64,000 nt of DNA from assembly GCF_008014775.2 (NCBI RefSeq), contig NZ_CP144914.1, positions 3,534,001 through 3,598,000 of the forward strand, read 5' to 3'. The translations under genes were made by a program, and so were the position numbers. A model generated the notes under the pieces. That model had not been told where the DNA came from. It worked only from the letters and a program-made list of their open reading frames with translations, and did no database searches. Positions 44,283-54,945 of the stretch are shown here, piece after piece. The stretch is from Alkalicoccus halolimnae. GTDB lineage: Bacteria > Bacillota > Bacilli > Bacillales > Salisediminibacteriaceae. The first letter of the stretch is position 1. Each line of letters opens with the position of its first letter.

Positions 44283-44430
44283 GCCTTCCGGGGGACGCTT
44301 TCCGGGCGGGCCGGCCTCAGCTCATTTCTTCCGCCTGCATGCTGGAAGAAATGGATCTTCGGCTCGTCCTTAATCGCCTCGGAGTCGCCCCCTGCGGCTG
44401 CAGCAGGGAGATAAAAAGAAGTTTCTTATT
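44283..44430 (+). repeat. Family A palindromic repeat, copy A5
   Basis: GACGCTTTCCGGGCGGGCC, GGCCTCAGCT, a perfect ten-base hairpin CATTTCTTCC (44323-44332) with GGAAGAAATG (44344-44353), GGATCTTCGGCTCGTCC and GGAGTCGCCCC. The stem sequence differs from other copies but still pairs. Confidence 0.85.
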
Positions 44431-44549
44431 TTTAATAAGCACTCCTGTTACGGCCGTTTCCTTCCATAAAAAAATTTCTTGTCCTCCGTAACGTCCGGTG
44501 GAGGCACCGGTGGATTGGAGCACAGTCAGAAGATCCTTTTCCATGTCCG

Positions 44550-44636
44550 TGACATGGAAAACAGCTGAAAAACAGCCCCACGCAGGCACTCCAAAAACAA
44601 CACAGAGCTTTAACAGAGCCTCCGCCGAAAAGTGAA
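44550..44636 (-). repeat. Family B end fragment (inverted)
   Basis: GCAGGCACTCCAAAAACAACACAGAGCTTTAACAGAG is the reverse of the family B left end at 25780-25830. Nothing else in 44431-44697 is recognisable as a gene. Confidence 0.65.
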
Positions 44637-44697
44637 TGAGAGACATAGAACATAAATAGAATAAATAGTCTGAAAGGATGGCTTAATCAACACTCTG

Positions 44698-44737
44698 AAA
44701 AGCGGCATGACGGGAAATACCATCATGCCGCTTTTTT
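44698..44737. terminator. GCGGCATGA hairpin terminator
   Basis: AAAAGCGGCATGA (44698-44710) pairs with TCATGCCGCTTTT (44723-44735), with T runs on both strands. It lies downstream of the small membrane protein gene. Confidence 0.8.
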
Positions 44738-44791
44738 AAGACTGTCCGGACTATCCTGCAGATATTGTGGGACAGCTTTTCCTTTATCTAT

Positions 44792-44995
44792 TTATTCATT
44801 ATCTGCTCCATCTTCATTTAAATCCACGCTGATTTCCACGTTATCTGTTTCACTGCTTCCCTCGGTTTCACCAATCATGGGAAGTAGAAAATTAACAATG
44901 AAGAATAGAACGACAACGACTATTAATGCAAGCAACGCATATTTCATAAAGCTGAATAACGTATTACCTGAATCATTTTCGCCGCTTCCGTTCAT
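44792..44995 (-). CDS. Small single-pass membrane protein
   Basis: A 67-residue protein: a polar N-terminus (MNGSGENDSGNT), one strongly hydrophobic helix (about residues 17-39) and a very acidic tail ending DLNEDGADNE. AAGGAGGG precedes the ATG at 44995, so it is probably expressed. No family was recognised. It stands alone between repeats and could be a small regulator of a membrane complex, but nothing in the neighbourhood shows which. Confidence 0.7.
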   Translation of the reverse strand: MNGSGENDSGNTLFSFMKYALLALIVVVVLFFIVNFLLPMIGETEGSSETDNVEISVDLNEDGADNE

Positions 44996-45004
44996 TATTT
45001 CCCT

Positions 45005-45135
45005 CCTTTTAAAAGCTCTGCTAAACATTCGTTATTGATTAGTATAAGAAACTCCGATGCAGCCCGGCAGGCTTGCCGTGTAGGAGGTCTGCAGCCTTCT
45101 CCGCGGGAGGTGGAAGAGCCGCAGGCGCTCTTTAA
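45005..45135 (-). repeat. Family B end fragment (inverted)
   Basis: AAAAGCTCTGCTAAACATTCGTTATTGAT, AGTATAAGAAACTCCG and CCCGGCAGGCTTGCCG match the right part of family B in reverse, followed by GCCGCAGGCGCTC. The rest up to 45271 shows no gene. Confidence 0.6.
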
Positions 45136-45270
45136 TAACAAAACTAAGCAATACCAGAGCCCCTTAAAAATATTTTATTGGTCACATTCCCGTTTTAACG
45201 AATAACAAACTTTTGGAAGAAGAGCGGTAAATATTAAATAAACACTGTAACACGAAAGGGAACGATGGAA

Positions 45271-45306
45271 AAAGGCGCTATGACGGAATATCGTCACAGC
45301 GCCTTC
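45271..45306 (-). terminator. gltD terminator
   Basis: AAGGCGCT-TGACG (45272-45285) pairs with CGTCA-AGCGCCTT (45292-45305) with one A-C mismatch; on the minus strand TTTTTCC follows. About 35 bases after the gltD stop. Confidence 0.85.
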
Positions 45307-45340
45307 AGGCAAAATAAGTTTTTTTAACCGACACGTGCAC

Positions 45341-46828
45341 CTATGGAAGCTGGGTGTACCCCATCAAAAATCTGTCGCACTCCCTTGCTGCTCCGCGTCC
45401 TTCATTAATAGCCCATACGATCAGGCTTTGTCCGCGGCGCATATCTCCTGCTGCAAACACGCCTTCCACATTTGTTCTGTAATCTTCATGCTCGGCACGC
45501 ACCGTGGAATTAGTTTTCGTTTCCACGTTAAGCTGCTCGATAAGACCTTGGTCCGGTCCTTTAAAGCCGATCGCAACAAGTACCAGGTCGATCGGCCAGA
45601 CTTTCTCTGAACCTGGAATCTCGTCACGAATTTTGTTTCCGTCTTCATCGAAACGAAGGGAGACATTCACCGTGTGTACTTCTTTCACGTGTCCCTCCTC
45701 GTCACCGACAAATTTCTTCGTCATAACGGCGTACGCTCTTGGATCGTCACCGAATACGGACGCTGCTTCTTTCTGCCCGTATTCAACGCGGTGGATCACC
45801 GGGTACTGCGGCCATGGATTCGCCAGCATGTCGCGCTCTGTCCCTTTTTTATCATAAATATCGAATTGAACGAGGCTTTTACAGTTATGACGCACCGACG
45901 TAGCGATACAGTCCGTTCCGGTGTCACCACCGCCGATTACGAGTACATTTTTGTCCTTTGCCGAAATATAGCTGCCATCTTCCAGATTGGAGTCCAGCAG
46001 GCTTTTCGTATTGGCATGCAGAAAGTCCATCGCGTAGTGTATTCCTTTTAGATCGGTATTTTCTGCCGGAACGTCGCGGTGGATCGTCGCTCCTGTGCAG
46101 AGAATAGAAGCATCGAAGTCCGCCTGCATCTGATCGGAAGAAATATCTTTTCCAACCTCTGTATTCACCTGGAATTCGATTCCTTCTCTTTCCAAAATAT
46201 CAATCCGGCGCTGCACGATGGAATACGGAAGCTTCATTTCCGGGATACCATACGTTAACAGACCTCCGATACGATCATGACGTTCGAATACAGTAACGTT
46301 ATGACCGGCTTTATTCAGCTGATCTGCTGCCGCAAGGCCTGCCGGTCCGGAACCGACAACGGCAACACGTTTTCCTGTACGCTGTTTCGGCGGCTTCGGC
46401 TGCACCCACCCTTCAGCAAATCCTTTTTCGATAATTGATTTTTCAACCGAACGAATCGCTACCGGAGGCTCGTTGATGCCGAGTACACACGCCCCTTCAC
46501 ACGGTGCCGGACAGGCAAATCCGGTAAATTCAGGGAAGTTATTCATTTCGTGTTCTTTCTCCAGAGCATCTTTCCACTGGCCCCGGTAAACCATGTCATT
46601 CCATTCCGGAATCAGATGATAGACCGGACAACCGGTCGTCACTCCACTGAGCTCCATTCCGGTATGACAAGTCGGTACTCCGCAGTCCATGCAGCGGGCA
46701 CCCTGTTTTTGGGCTTCTTCATCCGACATTGGGAGCGCATACTGGTCCCAATCCTTCGCACGTTCAGAAGGGTCACGCTCAGGTATCGTCTGACGAGTGT
46801 ATTCCATAAATCCTGTAGGCTTTCCCAT
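45341..46828 (-). CDS. gltD: Glutamate synthase small (beta) subunit
   Basis: A 495-residue NADPH-dependent FAD/iron-sulfur subunit that supplies electrons to GltB. The N-terminal cysteine clusters ([10 protein letters not shown] and [10 protein letters not shown]) bind 4Fe-4S centres. Two dinucleotide folds show [12 protein letters not shown] (FAD) and [10 protein letters not shown] (NADPH). The C-terminal [19 protein letters not shown] box is typical. The start at 46828 follows AAGGAGGGTG; a longer frame to 46912 lacks a site. It follows gltB by 141 bases. Confidence 0.96.
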   Translation of the reverse strand: MGKPTGFMEYTRQTIPERDPSERAKDWDQYALPMSDEEAQKQGARCMDCGVPTCHTGMELSGVTTGCPVYHLIPEWNDMVYRGQWKDALEKEHEMNNFPEFTGFACPAPCEGACVLGINEPPVAIRSVEKSIIEKGFAEGWVQPKPPKQRTGKRVAVVGSGPAGLAAADQLNKAGHNVTVFERHDRIGGLLTYGIPEMKLPYSIVQRRIDILEREGIEFQVNTEVGKDISSDQMQADFDASILCTGATIHRDVPAENTDLKGIHYAMDFLHANTKSLLDSNLEDGSYISAKDKNVLVIGGGDTGTDCIATSVRHNCKSLVQFDIYDKKGTERDMLANPWPQYPVIHRVEYGQKEAASVFGDDPRAYAVMTKKFVGDEEGHVKEVHTVNVSLRFDEDGNKIRDEIPGSEKVWPIDLVLVAIGFKGPDQGLIEQLNVETKTNSTVRAEHEDYRTNVEGVFAAGDMRRGQSLIVWAINEGRGAARECDRFLMGYTQLP

Positions 46829-46969
46829 CGTTGCACCCTCCTTTATAAACTTTCCAGGCTCGGTCAATCCGCCGGCCGTATTATTTTCTCCGCCTGTTCT
46901 AACGGTTTTCACAGCAGGCAGAGGGGGGAGGAATTCTATTCCTTCACCCTGTCTCTGCTGAACGGCTGT

Positions 46970-49900
46970 TTATTTTGCTGCTACTTTTGGTTTCTTGCTG
47001 TCTTCAAAAGCGGCCATTTCCGCATCGAACTGGCTCAGGCCTTTTCCGAGGTGATACTCGATACGCTCCTGCATGATCAAATAATCCTGCGGAATAACTT
47101 TCACAAATTGACTCACATATTTATCCCAGTTATTCAAAATACGCTGTCCCTTACGGCTGAGTGTATTATCTACATGTTTTTCAATCATGGTCCGCACTTC
47201 TTCTATTTCCTGTTTATTATCAAGTTTTTTCAGATGAACCAGCTCTTTATTGCATCTGCTGTCGAAATCTTTGTTTTCATCGAGAATATAAGCTGTTCCG
47301 CCGGACATACCAGCAGCAAAGTTGCGGCCTGTTTCTCCGAGAATAACGACTTTTCCTCCTGTCATATATTCACAGCCGTGGTCACCAACACCTTCAACGA
47401 CGGCATGAACTCCGCTGTTACGGACACAGAAGCGTTCTCCTGCAAGACCGCTTATATAGGCTTCCCCGCCGGAAGCGCCGTAAAAAGCTACGTTTCCAAC
47501 AATAATATTCTCTTCCCACTTAAACGTCGACTTACGTGAAGGCCGGGCGATGATTTTACCGCCGGATAAGCCTTTTCCGATAAAGTCGTTGGCATCCCCG
47601 ACAAGTTTCAGCGTCATACCGTGCGGCACGAAAGCACCAAAGCTCTGTCCGGCTGATCCTTTAAACGTAAGTCGGATCGTATTTTCCGGCAGTCCTTCAA
47701 GACCGTAGCGGCGCGTTACTTCGCTTCCGAGTATCGTACCGACTACCCGGTGAATATTTCGAATGGAGGACGTTCCTTTGATCGGCGTTCCATTTTCCAA
47801 TGCGTCCTCGCAGAACGGAAGCAGTTCCTGATGGTCAAGTGATTTCTCCAGACCGTGATCCTGCTTTCGGCTCGCGTAAACCGTCTGCCCTGACTTAACG
47901 TCCGGCTGGTAGAGAAGCTGGCTTAGATCAAGATGCTTCCCTTTCCAGTGGTCGACACTTTCTTTCAGTTCAAGGATGTCTGTGCGTCCAACCATTTCGT
48001 TGATAGTGCGGAAGCCCAGCTCAGCCATGATTTCACGCGTTTCCTGTGCTACAAAGCGCATGAAGTTCTCTACGTGTTCGGCAGTCCCGATAAACTTTTT
48101 GCGGAGCTCCGGATTCTGTGTCGCTACACCAACAGGGCAGGTGTCGAGATGGCAGACACGCATCATAATACATCCGAGCACGACGAGAGGCGCAGTAGAG
48201 AATCCATATTCTTCGGCTCCAAGAAGCGTAGCGACAGCGACATCGCGTCCCGTCATCATCTTCCCATCCGTTTCTACAACAATACGATCACGCAGTCCGT
48301 TGAGAAGGAGCGTCTGGTGAGTTTCAGCCAGGCCGATTTCCCATGGCAGACCGGCGTGTTTTAAGCTTGTCCGCGGTGCAGCTCCGGTTCCCCCGTCATA
48401 TCCACTGATCAATACAAGGTCGGCACGGCCTTTCGCAACACCAGCTGCAATCGTTCCGACTCCGCCTGCTGATACGAGCTTAACGGAAATACGTGCACGG
48501 GGGTTCGCATTTTTCAGGTTATGAATCAGCTCTGCAAGATCCTCAATCGAATAAATATCGTGATGCGGTGGAGGTGAAATCAGCTCTACTCCTGGTGTAG
48601 ACCCACGCACTTCTGCGATCCAAGGGTAGACTTTTTTACCGGGAAGGTGTCCGCCTTCGCCAGGCTTCGCTCCCTGGGCTACTTTAATCTGTATTTCATC
48701 AGAGTTCACAAGGAAATGACTTTTAACTCCAAAACGTCCGGAAGCTACCTGTTTAATCGAGCTGCGCCGGGAATCGCCGTTTTCATCCGGAGTAAAGCGT
48801 TCCGGATATTCGCCGCCTTCACCGCTGTTGCTGCTTCCGCCGACGCGGTTCATTGCAATCGCAAGCGCTTCATGAGCCTCTTCACTGATTGCTCCAAGAG
48901 ACATAGCTCCGGTTTTAAATCTTTTACAGATTGCTTCCACAGATTCCACTTCTTCAAGTGGAACGGCATCACGCTTTTTAAACGTCATCAATCCTCGAAG
49001 CGACTGGAGATTGTTTTTCTCATCCGTAATTAAACGGGAATATTCTTTGAACGCTTCGTAATCGTTTGAGCGGGTGGAATGCTGAAGCATGTGAATCGTT
49101 TTAGGATTGTACTGGTGATCTTCTCCGTTTTGGCGGTATTGGAACTCATCACCGACTTCGAGTTTTTTCTGCTTTCCGCGTTCTTCTTCGTAAGCAGGGA
49201 TATGACGCAGAAGTACTTCTTCAGCGATCGTTTCCAATCCTATTCCATCCAGTTTGGAAGAAGTTCTCGTAAAGTGGCGGTCGATTACTTCCTTGGAAAT
49301 GCCGACAGCTTCGAAGATCTGGGCCCCACGGTAACTCTGGATTGTGGAAATCCCCATTTTCGACATCACTTTCACTACACCGTCCGTCACTGAATCCACA
49401 TACTGATAAACAATGTCATGCATAGTGTAGGCCGGATCAATTTCTCCCCGATTTCTCATTTCTTCCAGAGAGGCATAGGCAAGGTAAGGATTAATTGCTT
49501 CTGCTCCGTAGCCAAGAAGCGTAGCGAAATGGTGTACTTCGCGGGCTTCGCCCGTTTCCAGAATCAGGCTGACGCGCGTCCGGTTGCCTGCACGAATTAA
49601 ATGATGGTGCAGAGCAGAGACAGCGAGAAGGGCAGGCATGGCTGCTTTATCTTTATTCACGCCCCGGTCAGAAAGAATCAGCAGGGTGGTGCCATTTTCA
49701 ATGGCTTCATCAGCCTGGGCGAATAACTGCTCGAGCGCAGGCTCCAGTCCTTCTTTACCTGAAGCCACATCAAATAAAATAGGCAGAGTTACGGCTTTGA
49801 ACCCTTCCAATTCCTGAAGGCGGAGGGTTTCCAGCTGCTCGTTGCTGAGAACCGGTTTATTCAGACGAATATGACGGCAGCTTTTAGCAGAAGGGTTAAC

Positions 49901-51562
49901 CAGGCTTCCTTCTCCACCAATTGTCGTGCTTATCTGGGTGACGATTTCTTCCCGGATAGCGTCAATGGCCGGGTTTGTTACCTGAGCGAACAGCTGTTTA
50001 AAGTAGTTATAAAGCAGCTGCGGTTTTTTGGATAGGACAGCCAGCGGCGAGTCATATCCCATCGAACCGACCGGATCCTTTTTATCGGCAACGAGCGGTT
50101 TTAGTATTTTATTCATTTCTTCATTTGTATAGCCGAAAGTAAGCTGTTTTTCTATCAGGTTTTCCTGATCGTTATGAAGCTTCTCTTCTTTTACTTTCGG
50201 AATTTCATCAAGATCAACCATGTTTTCGTCGATCCATTCCCGGTAAGGCTTCTGTTTCGCTATATCCATTTTGATTTCTTCGTCCGGAATAATTCTACCT
50301 TCTTCAAGGTCGACAAGCAGCATTCTTCCCGGATGCAGACGTTCCTTGTACTCAATATCATCAGCAAAGATATCCAGTGCCCCTACTTCCGAACCTAAAA
50401 CAATCATGCCGCTTTTTGTAACATAATAGCGGGCTGGGCGCAGGCCGTTTCTATCAAGAATCGCGCCTACGTGACGTCCGTCGGTAAAACCTACCGCTGC
50501 CGGTCCATCCCACGGTTCCATAAGTGTACTGTGGTATTCGTAGAAATCACGCTTTTCCGGTTTGATGGAATTGTCGTTTGCCCATGGTTCTGGAATCATC
50601 ATCATCGCTGTGTGAGCGAGGGAACGTCCGGAGAGGTGAAGGAATTCAAAACAGTTGTCAAACATCGAAGAGTCACTTCCATTTTTATCGATAACCGGAA
50701 GTACTTTTTCTAAATCATCATTAACAAAATACTCTGACTGACACATTTTTTCCCGTGCTTTCATCCAATTTACGTTTCCGCGGAGAGTATTGAATTCTCC
50801 GTTGTGGATCGTATAGCGGTTCGGGTGCGCCCGCTTCCAGCTTGGGAACGTATTCGTACTGAAGCGTGAATGAACAAAAGCAACGGCTGTTTTGAAATCC
50901 GGGTGGTTCAGATCGATAAAAAAGGAATCGAGCTGTTCCGGAATCAACATCCCTTTATAGATAATTGTGCGTGTAGACAAGCTGCAGATATAGAAATCCT
51001 GCGTCTTCATTTTCTTTGCAACTTCTATTTCTGTCTTTTTACGTATTATATAGAGACGGCGCTCAAACTCGTCCTGATCTTTTATGTCATCCGACTGGCC
51101 GATTATTACCTGACGTATAAATGGTTCTGTTTTTTTCGCTTCATTACCAACGAAAGAGTCATTGACAGGAACTGTCCTCCAGCCGATAAGTTTCTGGCCT
51201 TCTTCCTCAATGATGCGTTCGAAAATTTTCCTGCTTCCGCGGCGTTCATACTGCTCCTGTGGAAAAAAGACCATTCCAATCCCGTACTTGCCTTCTTCCG
51301 GAACTGTAATGTCTTCCTTATGGAACTGCTTTTGAAAAAAGCGGTGTGGAATCTGTGTTAGAATTCCTGCTCCGTCCCCTGAGCTGACATCCGCTGACTG
51401 GCCGCCGCGGTGCTCCAGGTTACAAAGAATAGTGATGGCATTTTGAACGATATCATGGGTTTTACTTCCGTTGATATTCGCAATCATCCCTATCCCACAG
51501 GCTTCATGTTCCTCTCTCGGATCATAAAGACCTTGAGCAGTAGGATATCCGTGTTTCATCAT
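46970..51562 (-). CDS. gltB: Glutamate synthase large (alpha) subunit
   Basis: A subunit of about 1,530 residues that makes two glutamates from glutamine and 2-oxoglutarate. It has a class II glutamine amidotransferase domain whose catalytic cysteine becomes N-terminal after removal of a short propeptide (HEA|CGIG), the central domain, the FMN-binding synthase domain with the [11 protein letters not shown] loop and the 3Fe-4S cysteines near [15 protein letters not shown], and a C-terminal GXGXG beta-helix with many Gly-rich repeats ([24 protein letters not shown]). The ATG at 51562 follows AAGGAGGG; a second ATG is next to it. In B. subtilis this operon is activated by GltC, but no regulator gene is adjacent here. 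Confidence 0.97.
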   Translation of the reverse strand: MMKHGYPTAQGLYDPREEHEACGIGMIANINGSKTHDIVQNAITILCNLEHRGGQSADVSSGDGAGILTQIPHRFFQKQFHKEDITVPEEGKYGIGMVFFPQEQYERRGSRKIFERIIEEEGQKLIGWRTVPVNDSFVGNEAKKTEPFIRQVIIGQSDDIKDQDEFERRLYIIRKKTEIEVAKKMKTQDFYICSLSTRTIIYKGMLIPEQLDSFFIDLNHPDFKTAVAFVHSRFSTNTFPSWKRAHPNRYTIHNGEFNTLRGNVNWMKAREKMCQSEYFVNDDLEKVLPVIDKNGSDSSMFDNCFEFLHLSGRSLAHTAMMMIPEPWANDNSIKPEKRDFYEYHSTLMEPWDGPAAVGFTDGRHVGAILDRNGLRPARYYVTKSGMIVLGSEVGALDIFADDIEYKERLHPGRMLLVDLEEGRIIPDEEIKMDIAKQKPYREWIDENMVDLDEIPKVKEEKLHNDQENLIEKQLTFGYTNEEMNKILKPLVADKKDPVGSMGYDSPLAVLSKKPQLLYNYFKQLFAQVTNPAIDAIREEIVTQISTTIGGEGSLVNPSAKSCRHIRLNKPVLSNEQLETLRLQELEGFKAVTLPILFDVASGKEGLEPALEQLFAQADEAIENGTTLLILSDRGVNKDKAAMPALLAVSALHHHLIRAGNRTRVSLILETGEAREVHHFATLLGYGAEAINPYLAYASLEEMRNRGEIDPAYTMHDIVYQYVDSVTDGVVKVMSKMGISTIQSYRGAQIFEAVGISKEVIDRHFTRTSSKLDGIGLETIAEEVLLRHIPAYEEERGKQKKLEVGDEFQYRQNGEDHQYNPKTIHMLQHSTRSNDYEAFKEYSRLITDEKNNLQSLRGLMTFKKRDAVPLEEVESVEAICKRFKTGAMSLGAISEEAHEALAIAMNRVGGSSNSGEGGEYPERFTPDENGDSRRSSIKQVASGRFGVKSHFLVNSDEIQIKVAQGAKPGEGGHLPGKKVYPWIAEVRGSTPGVELISPPPHHDIYSIEDLAELIHNLKNANPRARISVKLVSAGGVGTIAAGVAKGRADLVLISGYDGGTGAAPRTSLKHAGLPWEIGLAETHQTLLLNGLRDRIVVETDGKMMTGRDVAVATLLGAEEYGFSTAPLVVLGCIMMRVCHLDTCPVGVATQNPELRKKFIGTAEHVENFMRFVAQETREIMAELGFRTINEMVGRTDILELKESVDHWKGKHLDLSQLLYQPDVKSGQTVYASRKQDHGLEKSLDHQELLPFCEDALENGTPIKGTSSIRNIHRVVGTILGSEVTRRYGLEGLPENTIRLTFKGSAGQSFGAFVPHGMTLKLVGDANDFIGKGLSGGKIIARPSRKSTFKWEENIIVGNVAFYGASGGEAYISGLAGERFCVRNSGVHAVVEGVGDHGCEYMTGGKVVILGETGRNFAAGMSGGTAYILDENKDFDSRCNKELVHLKKLDNKQEIEEVRTMIEKHVDNTLSRKGQRILNNWDKYVSQFVKVIPQDYLIMQERIEYHLGKGLSQFDAEMAAFEDSKKPKVAAK

Positions 51563-52024
51563 GATAACGTCCCTCCTTAAATTTTCAAATATGAACAAAT
51601 GAAAGAATATACATTGAAAGTAATATTCAATCATTCATTCACATTTTTATCCCCTCTCGCATTTTTTCCTCTTTATGGAATGCTGCAAAGTGGTCATAAG
51701 CGAAAAACTCGACAATAAATGAATTTTTCTATCATGTCATTGAATAATACCATCTTTTTATGAAAATACAAAGGCATTAATTGGCACTTTTTCTTTATTT
51801 TCAGACTACAATCGTTTGCAAAGCCTTATAAAACAAGGCTTTTCGTGATTCGAAGCTTCGTAGATTTTCTACTAATGACTGCATAATTTTCTGGTGCATT
51901 CCACTGTTTTTTGTCGAGTTCCTTCATATTTAAATGACAAAAATAAATATCGATAATATAACAATCTAAGTCTCCTTTTTACATTATATGTAATTGAAAT
52001 TAATAAAAGGATGTTTAATCACTT
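51563..52024. other. gltB upstream region
   Basis: About 460 bases without a gene. A promoter candidate for gltB is at 51744-51771. The rest is AT-rich and shows no repeat or RNA element that I recognise. Confidence 0.5.
51744..51771 (-). promoter_or_regulatory. gltB promoter candidate
   Basis: On the minus strand TTGTAT (51771-51766), a 16-base spacer and TATTAT (51749-51744), about 180 bases upstream of the gltB start. Confidence 0.5.
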
Positions 52025-52079
52025 TGTATACATTTCTCTTTTACGTTCAATGAATACGCTTACATAAAATATGTATACA
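52025..52079 (+). promoter_or_regulatory. Paired TGTATACA operators with a cre-like site
   Basis: Two perfect palindromes TGTATACA lie at 52025-52032 and 52072-52079, 47 bases apart. Between them is TGAATACGCTTACA (52051-52064), one mismatch from the cre consensus. The palindromes suit a dimeric GntR-type repressor that loops or binds cooperatively. The target is probably the gabD-like gene 300 bases downstream, or gltB in the other direction. Confidence 0.5.
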
Positions 52080-52091
52080 CATCGACTTTCT

Positions 52092-52215
52092 TAAAAGCTG
52101 TGTTAAAGCATTTGTTGTTGATACATGTAGAAAACTCCGCATCAACTCGGCAGGCTTGCCGTGGAGGGAGAACTGAAGACAAGCCTTCGGAAAAGCGTCC
52201 GCCTGAAACGGGGGG
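52092..52215 (-). repeat. Family B end fragment (inverted)
   Basis: AAAAGCTGTGTTAAAGCATTTGTTGTTGAT, ACATGTAGAAAACTCCGC and CTCGGCAGGCTTGCCG match family B in reverse; the tail has CGTCCGCCTGAAAC. It separates the operator pair from the gabD-like gene. Confidence 0.65.
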
Positions 52216-52379
52216 TCATGTAACTTATTCGTCTTTTATTAAATTGCCTTTTATGATGAAATTGATTCCACTGGCAAACGTTAAGAGATATAACCGAAGT
52301 GAATGATGCCGCTCAGTCCGCGGTGGGATGTTTATTTTTTAATATTTCAGGAAACTTTATAAGAAGGAGGGATAATGCG

Positions 52380-53810
52380 ATGAATAAAGAACTATATATT
52401 AATGGTCAATGGACGGGAAAAGCTCTGGAAACGATCGAAGTTTTTAATCCAGGCACTGGAGAAAAGCTGGGAACGGTACCAAAAGGCGGGCGGCTTGAAT
52501 CGGAAAAAGCTGTTAACGCAGCCTCAGAGGCACTTGAAGCCTGGAAAGCAAAGACAGGCCAGGAGCGGGCAGGCTACCTGCGGGAAGTTTTTCGACTCAT
52601 GCAGGAAAATACAGAAGAGATTGCCGAAATAATGACAAAGGAAAATGGGAAAACGCTGACCGATTCCAGGCAGGAAGTTACTTATGCCGCGTCCTTTCTT
52701 GACTGGTTTGCTGATGAAGCAAAAAGAGTTTATGGCCGGAACCTCCCCGGCAAGCACGAAAATCATCGAATTGACGTAATTAAGAAACCTGTAGGAGTGG
52801 TTGCAGCGATTACGCCGTGGAATTTCCCTGCTGCAATGATTACCCGTAAGCTTGCACCTGCGCTTGCTGCAGGCTGTACGATTATCATTAAACCAGCCTC
52901 GGCGACTCCTTATACAGCTATTAAAATTATTGAACTGTGCGAACAGGCAGGTATACCTAAAGGAGTAGTGAACCTGCTTACCGGAAGTGCTTCAGAAATA
53001 ACAAAAGTATTTATGGAGGACAGCCGCGTTAGAAAAGTTTCCTTTACTGGTTCGACTGAAGTCGGTAAAAAATTAATTGAGCAGAGCGCCCATCAGGTGA
53101 AAAAACTTTCTCTTGAACTCGGAGGACACGGTCCGCTGCTGGTCTTTAATGATGCTGACCTGGATACAGCGGTCCGCGAAACACTCCGCGCCAAATTCCG
53201 TAACGGAGGCCAGTCCTGTATTGCAGCCAACCGGCTTTATGTACAAAGTGGAGTATACGCAGAATTTACAGAAAGATTCTCCCGCGAAGTTAAAAAAATG
53301 CAGGCTGGAAATGGAATGCAGGAAGCATCTGATATCGGAGCGGTGATCGATCAGGAAGGTTTCGATAAAGTGAAGCGCCACGTTGATGACGCCGTCAAAA
53401 AAGGCGGGACCGTAACAGCTGGAGGAAATGGTTCGGATCAGAACCAATCCTACTTCTACGAACCGACTGTAATTAAGGATGCCCACAATGAAATGATCGT
53501 CATGAAGGAAGAAACGTTCGGACCTGTGGCTCCAATACAATCTTTTGAAACAGAAGAAGAAGCGATCCGCCTCGCAAACGATACCCCTTATGGATTAGCA
53601 GCCTATGTGTTTACCGATAACGTCCGCACGGGCACCCGTGTTACAGAAGCCCTGGATTTCGGAGTAATAGGCTGGAATGACGGCGTCCCTTCCGCGGCCC
53701 AGGCTCCATTCGGAGGAATGAAAGAGTCCGGATACGGCCGTGAAGGCGGAGTAGAAGGCATAGAAGACTTCCTGGAAACAAAATATGTAGCTAAAAATAT
53801 CGGCGGCTGA
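52380..53810 (+). CDS. gabD: Aldehyde dehydrogenase, succinate-semialdehyde type
   Basis: A 476-residue NAD(P)-dependent aldehyde dehydrogenase most like GabD: ITPWNFPAAMITRKLAPALAAGCT, the catalytic Glu in LELGGHGP, and the catalytic Cys in NGGQSCIAANR, with the GabD-like end NDGVPSAAQAPFGGMKESGYGREGG. It would oxidise succinate semialdehyde to succinate in GABA breakdown. No GABA transaminase gene is adjacent, so the exact substrate is inferred. The ATG at 52380 follows AAGGAGG by nine bases; an ATG at 52375 opens only two codons (ATG CGA TGA) and its stop overlaps the true start. Confidence 0.88.
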   Translation: MNKELYINGQWTGKALETIEVFNPGTGEKLGTVPKGGRLESEKAVNAASEALEAWKAKTGQERAGYLREVFRLMQENTEEIAEIMTKENGKTLTDSRQEVTYAASFLDWFADEAKRVYGRNLPGKHENHRIDVIKKPVGVVAAITPWNFPAAMITRKLAPALAAGCTIIIKPASATPYTAIKIIELCEQAGIPKGVVNLLTGSASEITKVFMEDSRVRKVSFTGSTEVGKKLIEQSAHQVKKLSLELGGHGPLLVFNDADLDTAVRETLRAKFRNGGQSCIAANRLYVQSGVYAEFTERFSREVKKMQAGNGMQEASDIGAVIDQEGFDKVKRHVDDAVKKGGTVTAGGNGSDQNQSYFYEPTVIKDAHNEMIVMKEETFGPVAPIQSFETEEEAIRLANDTPYGLAAYVFTDNVRTGTRVTEALDFGVIGWNDGVPSAAQAPFGGMKESGYGREGGVEGIEDFLETKYVAKNIGG

Positions 53811-53834
53811 TAATGATTACCAGCTTCCATTCTG

Positions 53835-53876
53835 AAGGCTGCCCCTTGCGGTGAATTATCGAAGGGCAGCCTTTTT
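53835..53876. terminator. Bidirectional terminator, gabD / ylmA
   Basis: AAGGCTGCCCCTT pairs with AAGGGCAGCCTT over a 14-base loop with T runs; the convergent ATPase gene ends at 53879. Confidence 0.88.
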
Positions 53877-53878
53877 AA

Positions 53879-54673
53879 TTAGTGACGCCGGACCCGCGCC
53901 CATGGCCTGCCCCCTTCCCACGTCACCCGGAGCGGCACCTGAAAAGTTTCTTCAAGATTTGCTTCATTAATTATTTCTGCTTTTTCCCCGCCTGCGTGGA
54001 CTTCACCGTCCTTTAGTAAAAGGGTGTGGGTTAAAGAGGGAATAAGCTCTTCCATGTGGTGCGTTACATATAAAAGAGTCGGTCCGCTGCTTCCCATCAT
54101 TTCCTCCAGCGTATCAAGCAGCTCTTCTCTCGAATAAAGATCCAGGCCCGCGCAGGGTTCGTCTAAAATAAGCAGCTTTGGATCAGCCATCCACGCTCTT
54201 GCAAGAAGCGTCTTTTTTCTTTCCCCCTGAGAAAAATGGGCCAGCGGTTCATTTTCCAGGTGACCTATCCGAAACTGATGCAGCAGGGTCCGCGCCCGGG
54301 TTTCGTCCGCTTCCGTAATTGGTTCATAGATGCCGATCGAAGCATGCTTTCCACTCAGCACGATATCTAAAGCTGTGGTTTGAATGTGCCCCTGATACTG
54401 CTGGTCAACGGCCTGGCTGACCCAGCCGATCGATTTTTTCAATTCCGGCATATAGGTTTTCCCATAGCGTCTGCCGAGGATGTCAACCGGGCCGCTGCCT
54501 GCTTTCGGCCACATCGAACCTGCAATTACTTTTAGAAGAGTCGTCTTTCCAGAGCCATTTAATCCAAGAATTCCCCAGTGTTCTCCTTGATGTACTTTCC
54601 AGTTAATATCCTTTATCAGTTTTTTTCCATCCCGCTGGACGGTAACATTATTCAAAGAAACAACTTCTTTCAT
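53879..54673 (-). CDS. ylmA: ABC transporter ATP-binding protein, YlmA-like
   Basis: A 264-residue stand-alone ATPase: Walker A GLNGSGKTT, signature FSQGERKK, Walker B LLILDEPCAGLD, switch YVTHHMEE. Length and motifs resemble B. subtilis YlmA, a member of the ModF/molybdate-like group with no known permease. It may be an orphan energy module or a regulatory ATPase. AAGGAGGAATTGATGT precedes the start. Single gene. Confidence 0.82.
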   Translation of the reverse strand: MKEVVSLNNVTVQRDGKKLIKDINWKVHQGEHWGILGLNGSGKTTLLKVIAGSMWPKAGSGPVDILGRRYGKTYMPELKKSIGWVSQAVDQQYQGHIQTTALDIVLSGKHASIGIYEPITEADETRARTLLHQFRIGHLENEPLAHFSQGERKKTLLARAWMADPKLLILDEPCAGLDLYSREELLDTLEEMMGSSGPTLLYVTHHMEELIPSLTHTLLLKDGEVHAGGEKAEIINEANLEETFQVPLRVTWEGGRPWARVRRH

Positions 54674-54797
54674 ACATCAATTCCTCCTTCGGTTTATTGA
54701 TCCCATCCTTCCTGAAAATTCCTCTTTTAATGAAGGAATAGTCCAAATAAGTGAACCAATTTCATAAGTCGTTATATGAAAGGACTTCCCGAACATG

Positions 54798-54945
54798 GTG
54801 AATGATTTCCACTTCAGACGGACGCTTTCCGCGGGGCTTGTCTTCAACTAATTCTTCCAGTGTACAGCACTGGAAGAATGGATTTTCAGACTTCGCTTTA
54901 TCCCGCCGGAGCCGCCATCTGCCGTTTCAATCACCTGATTTCATA
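54798..54945 (+). repeat. Family A' palindromic repeat, copy A'2
   Basis: Ends TGATTTCCACTTCAGACGG and CCGCCATCTGCCGTTTCAATCA are inverted, and the core is GACGCTTTCCGCGGGGCTTG. The central hairpin ATTCTTCCAGTG (54851-54862) pairs perfectly with CACTGGAAGAAT (54868-54879). It corresponds to A'1 at 14486 with a different, longer stem. Downstream AT-rich sequence (ATGAAATTGATTCA) is also shared with A'1. Confidence 0.85.

Noticed and set aside
46550..47539. 329-codon plus-strand ORF spanning the gltD/gltB junction
   Set aside because: Antisense to two certain genes; composition is that of a reverse-frame shadow.
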